DNA of 35,146 nt from Acidobacteriota bacterium (GTDB lineage: Bacteria; Acidobacteriota; Vicinamibacteria; Vicinamibacterales; 2-12-FULL-66-21), in assembly GCA_003223835.1 (NCBI GenBank), contig QHWR01000022.1, forward strand, positions 1-35,146. Reading direction: 5' to 3'. A model generated the notes under the pieces. The model worked only from the letters and a program-made list of their open reading frames with translations. It ran no database searches and was not told the origin of the DNA. Shown one piece after another: positions 13,724-22,043 of the stretch (within the stretch, counting starts at the first letter, position 1; each line of letters begins with the position of its first letter). Made by a program: the position numbers and the translations under genes.

Positions 13724-15010
13724 ATGGCCACGCATTACCGGCGAATCCTCGACTATCTCGGCCTGGCCCGCGGCCCGGGCGGCCTCGAACAGGCGACACG
13801 CCTCGAGCCGCGTCACGATCCGGTGCCGCCCCGCGTGCCCGGCGGCAGCGAGATCGGCGAGGACGCGATGTCGCGGCGCTGGGCGTTGCCGGGGCTCGCG
13901 CCCGCGGCGCGCGCGGAGCTGGCCGACGCGCGGACGATGGAGCAGCGCGAGCGGTACGCCCGCAACATCGAGAACTTCATCGGCACGGTCAAAGTTCCCG
14001 TGGGGCTCGCGGGTCCGCTGCGGGTCAACGGTGTACATGCGCACGGGGATTTCTACGTGCCGCTCGCGACGAGCGAAGCGGCGCTCGTCGCCTCCTACTC
14101 GCGCGGCGCGCAGCTCGTGACCGAGGCGGGCGGCTGCGCGGCGCTCGTGTTGAACGAGGGCGTCAGCCGTGCGCCGGGGTTTGCGTTCGACACGCTGGCG
14201 CAGGCGGCGACGTTCGTCGCGTGGGCGGCGGGGTGCATGGAACCGTTCCGGGCCGTCGCGGCCCAGACCACGAGGCACGGGCAGCTCGTGGACATGCAGC
14301 TCACCGTCGAGGGAAACCACGTCTACCTCGGGCTCGAGTTCCAGACCGGCGATGCGTCCGGTCAGAACATGGCGACGATCGCGACGGAAGCAATCTGCCG
14401 CTACATCGTCGAGCACACGCCGATCGCGGCTCGCGCGTGGTACGTCGAGGCGAACATGTCCGGCGACAAGAAGGCAACGACGCATTCGTTCATGAGCGTG
14501 CGCGGCAAGAAGCTGTGCGCCGAGGTCGTGCTGGCGCCCGAACTGATCGAACGGCGGCTGCACACGACCACGAACGCGCTGGTGGATTATTCGCGCATGT
14601 CGGCATTCGGCGGCGTGATGAGCGGAAGCATCGGCGTCCAGGGACACTACGCGAACGGGCTGGCGGCGCTGTTCATCGCCTGCGGACAGGACGCGGCGTC
14701 GGTCGCCGAAGCGGCGGTCGGGGTCACGCGCTTCGAGCCGCGACCCGACGGCGCCCTCTACGTCGCGGTGACGCTGCCGAATCTGATCGTCGGCACGGTG
14801 GGAGGCGGCACGGCGCTGCCGTCGCAGCAGGCGTGTCTCGAGATTCTCGGCCTCGCCGGATCCGGACACGCCCTCGCGTTCGCGGAAGTGGCCGCGGCGC
14901 TCTCGCTCGCCGGTGAGCTGTCGATCGTCGGCGCGCTCGCCGCCGGACAATTCACCGCGGCGCATCAGCGGCTCGCGCGCGGCGGTTCCGGGCCGTCCGC
15001 GGCGTCATGA
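13724..15010 (+). CDS. HMG-CoA reductase family protein, class I-like
   Basis: 428 residues. HMG-CoA reductase makes mevalonate with NAD(P)H. All four catalytic residues of the family appear: Glu83 in NIENFIGTVKVPVG, Lys249 or Lys250 in SGDKK, Asp323 in GQDAAS, and His414 in the C-terminal AAHQR. The dinucleotide motif DASGQNM (210-216) and GGGTALPSQQ (360-369) match class I (eukaryotic/archaeal) rather than class II enzymes. It begins a seven-gene operon and overlaps the next gene by ATGA. No other mevalonate enzyme is in the window, so it may supply mevalonate to a dedicated pathway or reduce a different acyl-CoA. Upstream in-frame codons to 13610 are repeat-like and were not used. Confidence 0.88.
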   Translation: MATHYRRILDYLGLARGPGGLEQATRLEPRHDPVPPRVPGGSEIGEDAMSRRWALPGLAPAARAELADARTMEQRERYARNIENFIGTVKVPVGLAGPLRVNGVHAHGDFYVPLATSEAALVASYSRGAQLVTEAGGCAALVLNEGVSRAPGFAFDTLAQAATFVAWAAGCMEPFRAVAAQTTRHGQLVDMQLTVEGNHVYLGLEFQTGDASGQNMATIATEAICRYIVEHTPIAARAWYVEANMSGDKKATTHSFMSVRGKKLCAEVVLAPELIERRLHTTTNALVDYSRMSAFGGVMSGSIGVQGHYANGLAALFIACGQDAASVAEAAVGVTRFEPRPDGALYVAVTLPNLIVGTVGGGTALPSQQACLEILGLAGSGHALAFAEVAAALSLAGELSIVGALAAGQFTAAHQRLARGGSGPSAAS

Positions 15011-15927
15011 ACCGCTGGATCGTCTATCAACGCGAGCGGTTTCCCATCGCGGGGCACGGGCCGCTCGTCGCGGCGTTCAGCGCCTCGGCGGTGTGCTTTT
15101 CGTCGCTGGTGCGCGGCCGCGTCGCCGTGCCGTCGATCGATGCGCTCGTGGTCGCGTTTTCCACGTCGTTCCTGTTCTTCCTGCAGCTTCGCATCGCGGA
15201 CGAATTCAAGGACTACGAGGATGACGCGCGGTTCCGGCCGTATCGTCCGGTCCCGCGCGGCCTCGTGACGTTGCGGGAGCTGGCATGGGTTGCGCTCTCG
15301 GGTGCCGTCGTGCAGCTGCTCCTCGCGCTGTGGCTGGCGCCGTCGATCGTGTGGCTGCTCGCCATCGGGTGGGTGTACCTCGCGCTCATGACGCGCGAGT
15401 TCTTCGCGCCGCGGTGGCTCAAGGCGCACCCGATCGTCTACATGGCGTCGCACATGGCGATCCTGCCGCTCGTCGATCTCTACGCGACGGCGTGCGATTG
15501 GTGGGTCGCCGGTCTTCGCCGTCCGCCCCCCGGCCTGTACTGGTTTCTCGTCGTCAGTTATCTGAACGGCATCGTGATCGAGATCGGACGCAAGACGCGC
15601 GTCGCGGTTGACGAAGAACGGGGCGTCGAAACCTACAGCGTCCTCTGGGGCAGGCGGGGTGCGGCAGGCGCATGGATCGGCGCCGTCGTGGTGACGGCGC
15701 TGGCCGCGTGGCAGGCGTCGGCGCGAATCGGCACTCAACGCGCGATGCTCGTCCTCCTGGCCATCCTCGTCTCGATCTGTATCGGCGTGGCACTTCGCTT
15801 CGTCCGCGCGACGGCCTCGGGAGGCGGCAAATCGATCGAGCTGATGGCGGGCGTGTGGACGGTGTTGATGTACCTCGGACTCGGCGCAATTCCGCTCGCA
15901 TACCGGGTCTGGCGGGCCGCGAGATGA
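15007..15927 (+). CDS. UbiA-superfamily membrane prenyltransferase
   Basis: 306 residues with about 8-9 hydrophobic segments. The first Asp-rich motif is LRIADEFKDYEDD (61-73), followed by RPYRPVPRGLV; the second region is EIGRKTRVAVDEE (192-204). These acidic clusters hold Mg-diphosphate in UbiA enzymes, which transfer a prenyl group to an aromatic ring, glycerol phosphate or another acceptor. The first motif lacks the usual Asn (NxxxDxxxD) and has Arg there, so this is an atypical subfamily and the acceptor cannot be deduced. Overlaps both neighbours as ATGA, so translation is coupled. Confidence 0.82.
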   Translation: MNRWIVYQRERFPIAGHGPLVAAFSASAVCFSSLVRGRVAVPSIDALVVAFSTSFLFFLQLRIADEFKDYEDDARFRPYRPVPRGLVTLRELAWVALSGAVVQLLLALWLAPSIVWLLAIGWVYLALMTREFFAPRWLKAHPIVYMASHMAILPLVDLYATACDWWVAGLRRPPPGLYWFLVVSYLNGIVIEIGRKTRVAVDEERGVETYSVLWGRRGAAGAWIGAVVVTALAAWQASARIGTQRAMLVLLAILVSICIGVALRFVRATASGGGKSIELMAGVWTVLMYLGLGAIPLAYRVWRAAR

Positions 15928-18602
15928 TGCCGTGGATTCTCGACGTCCGCGACGCCGCCGGCTCCGCCGACGCCGGCGGCAAGGCGCGTGCGCTCGCGCG
16001 GGCGGAGCGCGCCGGATTGCCCGTCCCCTCCTCGTTCGTCCTGTCCGCGTCGGCGTTCGACGACAGCCTGACAGCCGAGCAACGGGCGTCGTTCGAGCAG
16101 ACGAATGATGGCCGAGCGCTCGCACGAACGGTCGACGCCGTCGCAGTCGCGGAACCGATTCGGCAGGCGCTCGAGACGGCCGTGCGCACGCTGTGTCCGA
16201 ATGGCGAATTGGTGGCGGTGCGCTCGTCCGCGAGCGACGAAGACGGCACCCAACATTCGTTCGCCGGACAGCTCGAGAGCTACCTGAACGTCGCGCCAAC
16301 CGACGTGGCCGATCGCGTCCGTCTCGTCTGGCGCTCGGGTTTCACCGAGCGGATTCTCGCGTACCGCCGCGGGCACGGATTGCCGGCGCTGCCGCGCCCG
16401 CCCGCGGTACTGATTCAACGGATGGCCGCGCCGCGCGCCGCCGGCGTCGCGTTCAGCGCGGATCCCGTGTCCGGCCGCCGCGGCGTGACCGTCGTGAGCG
16501 CCGTTCACGGTCTCGGTTCGCTCCTCGTTTCCGGGGAGACGGACGCGGACACGTGGCTCGTCGATCGCGGCCGCAACATCATCGAGCGACGCATCGTCGC
16601 GAAGCGGCGCATGCACGTGGCCGATCCGGGCAGCGTCGATGGTGTCCGGGTGATCGACGTCCCCAGTGACCTCGTCGAACCGCCCGCGCTCTCGGACGCG
16701 GAGGTTGTCGCCGTCGCCGATCTGGCGAGATCGGCGGCGCGGCACTTCGGCCGCCCGCAGGACATCGAATGGGCGATTGCGGATCGTCTGCTTCTTCTCC
16801 AGTCGCGTCCGATCACGTCGCTCCGAGCGATGCCCGACCCCGACGGGCGGCTTGCGATCTGGGACAACAGCAACATCGTCGAGAGCTACAGCGGGGTCAC
16901 GACGCCGCTCACGTTCTCGTTTGCGCAGGAGATCTACGAATACGTCTACCAGCAGTTCTGCCGGATGATGGGCGTTCCCGAACGAACCATCGCGGCGCAG
17001 CACGAGATGTTCCGGAACATGCTCGGGCTGATCCGCGGCCGCCTGTACTACAACCTCCTCAACTGGTACCGGATGCTCGCGCTGCTGCCCGGGTATCGCA
17101 TGAACCGCCGGTTCATGGAACAGATGATGGGCGTCACGGAGCGCCTGCCCGACGACGTGGACGCCGAAATCTCGACGGCCGCGAGACGCGGCCGGACGCT
17201 CGATGCGATCCATCTCGCGCGGACGATCGCGGGCCTCGCGGCGAACCATTTCACGATCAACCGCCGGATCGATCGCTTCTACCATCGGCTCGACGAAGCG
17301 CTGGCGGTCCCGTCGCCTCCGCTCGACGAGCGACGGCCCGACGAACTGGTCGCGCACTACCGCGATCTGCGGGGCCGTCTGCTCCTCAGTTGGGACGCGC
17401 CAATCGTCAACGATTTCTTCGCGATGATCTACTACGGGTTGCTGCGGCACCTCGTGACGCGCTGGTGCGACGACCCGGCGGGCACGCTGCAGAACGATCT
17501 CATCAGCGGAGAAGGCGGCATCGTCAGCGCCGAGCCGGCGGTGCGGATGCAGCGGCTCGCGGGTCTCGCGGCCGGCGATCCCGCCCTGCTCGAGCTGCTC
17601 AACACCGGCGACGCTGACGCCATCGCGGACGCCCTGCCGCGCGTCCCGGAATTCACAGCCGAGTACCGCGCGTACCTCGAGAAATTCGGAGACCGTACCG
17701 TCAACGAGCTGAAACTCGAGAGCGCAACGCTTCATGACGATCCGCTGCCGCTGCTCCGCGCGGCGGGCGCGCTGGGACGACAGCTTGCGCAAGTCGATCG
17801 CGAAGCTTCGTCGACGGGACCAGCCGTCCCCTCGTCGGGCGACCGGCTGCGCGCCGCGGCGCGACGCCGCGTCGCCGAGGCGCTGGCGCACAGGCCGCTC
17901 AGGCGCGTCGCCTTCAACTGGGTGCTGCGCCACGCGAGGCGCCGCGTGCGCGACCGCGAGAACCTGCGGCTCGAGCGGACGCGGCTGTTCGGACGCGTGC
18001 GCCGGATCTTTCTCGAGCTCGGGCGGCGGCTGCACGCCCTCGACGTCCTCGAGGATCCGCGCGACGTGCTCTACCTCGCGGTGGACGAGGTGCTCGCGTT
18101 CGTTGACGGGCGCGCGACCTGCACGGACTTACGGTCGCTCGCGGCGCTCCGCCGTCGCGAGTTCCGGGTCTACGAAGACACACCGGCTCCCGACGATCGT
18201 TTCGAGACACGCGGTCCGGTTTACGTGGGTCACGCCTTTCGCCCCGCGCAAGCGGCCGCGCCGGAGACGGGCGACGCGCGCACGGGGCTCGGCTGCTCTC
18301 CCGGCATCGTGCGGGGCCCGGTGCGCATCGTCACGGATCCGCGCACTGTCGACCTCGCGCGGCGCGCCGTTCTGGTCGCGGAGCACACCGACCCGGGATG
18401 GATCATGGTGTTCCCGTCGGCGCTCGGCGTGCTCGTGGAGCGCGGCAGCCTGCTCTCGCACGCGGCGATCGTGGCGCGCGAGCTGGGAATCCCTGCGATC
18501 GTGTCGGTGCCGGGCCTCACGCGCTGGCTGCGCGACGGCGACTGGGTCGAGATGGACGGCGCGACCGGCACGATCCGGCGCGTGACGGCACCCGATGCGT
18601 AG
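15924..18602 (+). CDS. PEP-synthase-like phosphotransferase with rifampin-phosphotransferase architecture
   Basis: 892 residues. The N-terminal ATP-grasp domain (PPDK_N, about 5-300) includes AVRSSASDEDGTQHSFAGQ (98-116), SADPVSGRRG and DIEWAIADRLLLLQSRPIT (280-298). A middle domain (about 300-760) has no motif I can name. A C-terminal swivelling phosphohistidine domain carries LLSHAAIVARELGIPAIVS, the His being near 846. The PEP/pyruvate TIM barrel of PpsA or PPDK is absent, giving the same three-part layout as rifampin phosphotransferase (about 865 residues): ATP gives AMP, phosphate and a phosphorylated substrate via phosphohistidine. The substrate is probably a pathway intermediate bound by the middle domain. 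ATG 15924 overlaps the previous stop (ATGA); 15927 is an alternative start. Confidence 0.85.
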   Translation: MMPWILDVRDAAGSADAGGKARALARAERAGLPVPSSFVLSASAFDDSLTAEQRASFEQTNDGRALARTVDAVAVAEPIRQALETAVRTLCPNGELVAVRSSASDEDGTQHSFAGQLESYLNVAPTDVADRVRLVWRSGFTERILAYRRGHGLPALPRPPAVLIQRMAAPRAAGVAFSADPVSGRRGVTVVSAVHGLGSLLVSGETDADTWLVDRGRNIIERRIVAKRRMHVADPGSVDGVRVIDVPSDLVEPPALSDAEVVAVADLARSAARHFGRPQDIEWAIADRLLLLQSRPITSLRAMPDPDGRLAIWDNSNIVESYSGVTTPLTFSFAQEIYEYVYQQFCRMMGVPERTIAAQHEMFRNMLGLIRGRLYYNLLNWYRMLALLPGYRMNRRFMEQMMGVTERLPDDVDAEISTAARRGRTLDAIHLARTIAGLAANHFTINRRIDRFYHRLDEALAVPSPPLDERRPDELVAHYRDLRGRLLLSWDAPIVNDFFAMIYYGLLRHLVTRWCDDPAGTLQNDLISGEGGIVSAEPAVRMQRLAGLAAGDPALLELLNTGDADAIADALPRVPEFTAEYRAYLEKFGDRTVNELKLESATLHDDPLPLLRAAGALGRQLAQVDREASSTGPAVPSSGDRLRAAARRRVAEALAHRPLRRVAFNWVLRHARRRVRDRENLRLERTRLFGRVRRIFLELGRRLHALDVLEDPRDVLYLAVDEVLAFVDGRATCTDLRSLAALRRREFRVYEDTPAPDDRFETRGPVYVGHAFRPAQAAAPETGDARTGLGCSPGIVRGPVRIVTDPRTVDLARRAVLVAEHTDPGWIMVFPSALGVLVERGSLLSHAAIVARELGIPAIVSVPGLTRWLRDGDWVEMDGATGTIRRVTAPDA

Positions 18603-19692
18603 CGAGGCTGCCGCGCGCGTCGATTTCAGCGAGATCCGCTACGCGCAGGTCTGGGAGGACGCCGACGTCCTGCTGGCGGGGCTCGACGTTCGGCCGGGCG
18701 ACGTCTGCGTCTCGATCGCGTCGGCCGGCGACAATGCGCTCGCGCTGCTGACGAAGCAGCCGTCGCGGGTGATCGCGCTGGACCTGAACCCCGCGCAGCT
18801 CGCCTGTCTGGAACTGCGCGTCGCCGCGTATCGGGTCCTCACCCACCCCGAACTGCTCGAACTGCTCGGATCGCGTCCGTCGGCGCGGCGCGCCGCGCTG
18901 TACGGACGCTGCCGGCCGGCCATGGCGGACGCGGCGCGCGCGTTCTGGGACGCGCGGGCGGATGCGGTCGCCGCCGGCGTCGCGAGCGCCGGCAGATTCG
19001 AACGCTACTTCGCGCTGTTCCGAACACGGATCCTGCCGCTCGTGCATCGTCGCGAGACGATCGCCGCGCTGATCGAGCCGAGAACCGCCGAGGCTCGACG
19101 ACGGTTTTACGACGAGCGGTGGGACACGTGGCGGTGGCGGCTGCTCTTCCGGATTTTTTTCTCGCGCACGGTGATGGGCCGGCTCGGACGCGACCCGGAG
19201 TTCTTTCGTTACGTCGAGGGGAACGTGGCCGCCACCATTCTCGAACGGACGAAGCACGCGGCCACCGATCTCGACCCGCACGAAAACCCGTACCTGCACT
19301 GGATCCTGACCGGCACGCACGGCGACGCCCTGCCGTGCGCGCTCAGGCCGGAACACTTCGAGACGATCCGGTCCGGCCTCGATCGCGTCGAGTGGCACTG
19401 CCTCTCCGTGGAGGAGTTCATCGAGCGCGCCGGGGAGCGCGCGGTCGACCGGTTCAACCTCAGCGATCTGTTCGAGTACGTTTCGATCGAGCATTACCAC
19501 CGCATGCTCGAATCGATCGCGCGCTGCAGCCGGCCGGGGGCGAGGCTGGCGTACTGGAATCTGCTGGCGCCGCGCGGCAGGCCGGAGCGCATGGCCGCAC
19601 GCCTCCGCCCGCTCGACGATCTCTCGGCGCGGCTGCACCGGATCGACCGGACGTTCTTCTACAGCGCGTTCCGCGTGGAGGAGGTGCAGTGA
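18595..19692 (+). CDS. BtaA-like DUF3419 protein (SAM-dependent aminocarboxypropyl transferase family)
   Basis: 365 residues. The SAM-binding segment VCVSIASAGDNALALL (37-52) and acidic strand VIALDLNPAQLACLEL (59-74) match DUF3419, whose known member BtaA moves the 3-amino-3-carboxypropyl group of SAM to diacylglycerol, the first step to the betaine lipid DGTS. The later motif FNLSDLFEYVS is typical of the family. BtaB (the N-methyltransferase) is not present, so the product here would carry an unmethylated homoserine-type head group or be modified differently. The start ATG 18595 overlaps the preceding gene by 8 nt; a YAQVWEDADVLL start is normal for the family. Confidence 0.83.
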   Translation: MRSEAAARVDFSEIRYAQVWEDADVLLAGLDVRPGDVCVSIASAGDNALALLTKQPSRVIALDLNPAQLACLELRVAAYRVLTHPELLELLGSRPSARRAALYGRCRPAMADAARAFWDARADAVAAGVASAGRFERYFALFRTRILPLVHRRETIAALIEPRTAEARRRFYDERWDTWRWRLLFRIFFSRTVMGRLGRDPEFFRYVEGNVAATILERTKHAATDLDPHENPYLHWILTGTHGDALPCALRPEHFETIRSGLDRVEWHCLSVEEFIERAGERAVDRFNLSDLFEYVSIEHYHRMLESIARCSRPGARLAYWNLLAPRGRPERMAARLRPLDDLSARLHRIDRTFFYSAFRVEEVQ

Positions 19693-21041
19693 CGATCGCG
19701 TCGGCGGCAATCCATCCGTGGATCGGCGTCGCCGTGATTCTGGGCGCGTTCGTCCTGCTCTTCGCGGGCGTGGCCGTGTACGCACGCGCCGGCGGCCCGC
19801 CGGAAATCACGCGCAAGCTGGTGCACGCGGGATCCGGGATCCTGACGCTCGCGTTCCCTTTCCTCTTTCGCGACGCGTGGCCGGTCCTGCTGCTGACCGG
19901 CGCCAGCGCCGCGCTGATCGCCGCCATCAAGTTCATGCCCGCGCTGCGCCGCCGGTTCGGCGGCGCCGTCAGCGGCGTCGATCGATCCACCCTGGGCGAA
20001 CTGTACTTTCCTGTTTCCGTCGCGTTGGTTTTCTGGCTGACGCGCGGCGCGCATCCGTTGCTGTTTGTCATCCCCATTCTCGTCCTCACGCTCGCCGACG
20101 CCACGTGCGCGCTCGTCGGCGGCCGCTACGGCACCATCCGCTATGAAGGAGCCAGCAAGAGTCTGGAAGGCTCGATCGCGTTCGTCGTCGTCGCCTTCTT
20201 CTGCATTCACGTGCCGCTCCTGCTCTGGACGGACCTCGGCCGCGCGGAAACGCTGCTGATTTCGTCAACGCTCGCGCTGCTCGTCATGCTCCTCGAGGGC
20301 AGCGCCTGGCGCGGCCTCGACAATCTGTTCATTCCCATCGGCGGATATTTTCTGCTTCGCGCGTACGTCACGTTCGACGCGCCGCAGCTCGCGGCGCGCC
20401 TCGCCGTCACGCTCACCCTCGTGGCGTCGATTGTCGTCATGCGGCGCCGCACCACGCTCGAAGACGATTCGCTCGTGGCCGGCGCGTTCCTGTGCTACAT
20501 CGCGTGGGCAATCATGGGGTGGCGCTGGCTGGTCGCCCCGATCGTCGTGTTCGTCGGATACAAGTGGCTCTCGCCGCCGACGCCGGACAACAGCCGTCGG
20601 ATGCACGATGTGCCCGCGGTGCTGTCCGTCTGGGCGGGCGCGCTCGCCTGGCTCACGCTCGCGCACGGGACGCACGACGACGCGCTGTTGCTGCCGTATA
20701 CGATCGTGTTCGCGTCACATCTGGCCATCTTCGGGCTGTCCCGCCTCGCCTACCAGTTTCGCGACCGATCGCTGACGGTCCTGTTCTCGCGTGCCGTTGC
20801 GGCGAGCTGGATCATCGTGATGGTTCCGTTCGTCGTCACAACGAGTCCCGGCGCTTCCGACATTGCCGCCGCGGTGTCCATCGTGGCGATCGCATTGGGC
20901 GCTGCCGCGTTCGTCGGGGTGTGCGACATCCGCGACGCGCCACAGACAACGCGCCGGTGGGTGTACCAGGCGGGGGCAGCGGGCATCGCGTCGCTCGCGA
21001 GCTGGTTGATTCTCGTCGCCGTCAGGCGATCCTGGCCCTGA
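19689..21041 (+). CDS. Phytol/dolichol-kinase-like CTP-dependent membrane kinase with C-terminal membrane extension
   Basis: 450 residues, very hydrophobic. The first half carries the VTE5/SEC59/CDP-diglyceride-synthetase-like motifs: EITRKLVHAGSG (39-50), GELYFPVSVA, LADATCALVGGRYG (135-148), KSLEGS (157-162), and E203 followed by DNLFIPI (211-217). These enzymes phosphorylate a polyprenol or phytol with CTP. Residues about 225-450 add some eight more membrane spans that the kinases lack; I do not recognise them. The start is GTG 19689, overlapping the previous stop as GTGA. Beside a UbiA-family gene and an HMG-CoA-reductase-family gene, an isoprenoid alcohol substrate is likely. Confidence 0.78.
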   Translation: MTIASAAIHPWIGVAVILGAFVLLFAGVAVYARAGGPPEITRKLVHAGSGILTLAFPFLFRDAWPVLLLTGASAALIAAIKFMPALRRRFGGAVSGVDRSTLGELYFPVSVALVFWLTRGAHPLLFVIPILVLTLADATCALVGGRYGTIRYEGASKSLEGSIAFVVVAFFCIHVPLLLWTDLGRAETLLISSTLALLVMLLEGSAWRGLDNLFIPIGGYFLLRAYVTFDAPQLAARLAVTLTLVASIVVMRRRTTLEDDSLVAGAFLCYIAWAIMGWRWLVAPIVVFVGYKWLSPPTPDNSRRMHDVPAVLSVWAGALAWLTLAHGTHDDALLLPYTIVFASHLAIFGLSRLAYQFRDRSLTVLFSRAVAASWIIVMVPFVVTTSPGASDIAAAVSIVAIALGAAAFVGVCDIRDAPQTTRRWVYQAGAAGIASLASWLILVAVRRSWP

Positions 21042-21044
21042 CGC

Positions 21045-22043
21045 ATGGGGTTCGACATCCTCGAGCTTTCGTCGGCCGATCGGTTGCCCGATCTGAAGGT
21101 TTCCGCCGGGGTCGCGCCCCTCTCCGCCGTCGAGCGTGACCTGCATTCGCCGGATCGACATCTGCTCGTCCTGAACGACGGAACGTTAATCGCGCGATGC
21201 TCGTGCTGGTGGAACGGCGCGGCGACGCTGCCGGAACAGCGCGTCGGCGTGATCGGCCATTACGCCGCGAGCGACGCCGATGGCGCCGCTCAACTCCTGG
21301 CGTCCGCGTGTCGAGTCCTCGCCGGTGCGCGTTGCACGACGGCCGTCGGGCCGATGGATGGAAACACCTGGCGCCGATACCGCTTCGTCGTCGAGCGCGG
21401 GTCGGAGCCGCCGTTTTTCCTCGAGCCCGACAACCCGGACGAGTGGCCGCGGCAGTGGATCGACGCGGGCTTCACGACGCTCGCCATGTACTCATCCGCG
21501 CTCAACGACGACCTCTCGCGCGAGGATCCGCGCACCGCCGCGGCGCTGCCTCGGCTGCGCGACGGCGGAATCGTGATCCGCGCCTTCGACCCGAATCGCG
21601 CCGACGCCGACCTCCGGCGTCTCTACACGCTCTCGCTCGCGGGCTTCAGCCGGAACTTCCTGTACACGCCAATAGCCGAGGCGGAGTTCCTGGCGCAGAA
21701 CCGCGCGCTGCTGCCGCTCGTCCAACCGGAACTGATGCTGCTCGCAGAGCGCGGCGATTCGCTCGTCGGCTTCATGTTCGCCGTCCCCGACGTGCTGCAG
21801 GCAGGACGCGGCCGCTCGGTCGACACGATCATCCTGAAAACCATCGCCGTGGATCCCGCCATTGGCGGCATGGGGCTCGGCGGCGTCCTGATGGATGTCG
21901 TGCAGCAGGCGGCGCGGCGGCTCGGGTTCCGCCGCGCGATTCATGCGTTGATGCACGACGGGAACGTCTCGCGGCGGCTCAGCGCGCGAACGGCGCGGAC
22001 GATTCGCCGTTATGCCCTGTTTTCACGCGCGCTGTCGCCATGA
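21045..22043 (+). CDS. GNAT acyltransferase, YghO-like two-part type
   Basis: 332 residues. The C-terminal half has the GNAT acyl-CoA loop and following helix: TIAVDPAIGGMGLGGVLMDVV (about 266-286), then a strand and SRRLSAR. The N-terminal half contains GPMDGNTWRRYRF and FFLEPDNPDEWPRQWIDAGF, a segment like that of YghO-type proteins, which suggests two GNAT-like lobes. Most such enzymes acylate an amine; in this operon the amino group of a BtaA-like product is a possible acceptor (inference). ATG 21045 lies 3 nt after the previous stop. It overlaps the next gene as ATGA. Confidence 0.75.
   Translation: MGFDILELSSADRLPDLKVSAGVAPLSAVERDLHSPDRHLLVLNDGTLIARCSCWWNGAATLPEQRVGVIGHYAASDADGAAQLLASACRVLAGARCTTAVGPMDGNTWRRYRFVVERGSEPPFFLEPDNPDEWPRQWIDAGFTTLAMYSSALNDDLSREDPRTAAALPRLRDGGIVIRAFDPNRADADLRRLYTLSLAGFSRNFLYTPIAEAEFLAQNRALLPLVQPELMLLAERGDSLVGFMFAVPDVLQAGRGRSVDTIILKTIAVDPAIGGMGLGGVLMDVVQQAARRLGFRRAIHALMHDGNVSRRLSARTARTIRRYALFSRALSP

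Noticed and set aside
13724-15010. Degradative class II HMG-CoA reductase
   Set aside because: The motifs ENFIGTVKVPVG, DASGQNM and GGGTALPSQQ follow the class I pattern.
15735-18035. Long minus-strand open frame opposite the PEP-synthase-like gene (about 766 codons)
   Set aside because: No domain seen and charged low-complexity composition. The plus-strand protein has complete ATP-grasp and phosphohistidine motifs.
15924-18602. Phosphoenolpyruvate synthase or pyruvate phosphate dikinase
   Set aside because: The C-terminal PEP/pyruvate-binding barrel is missing; the protein ends right after the phosphohistidine domain.
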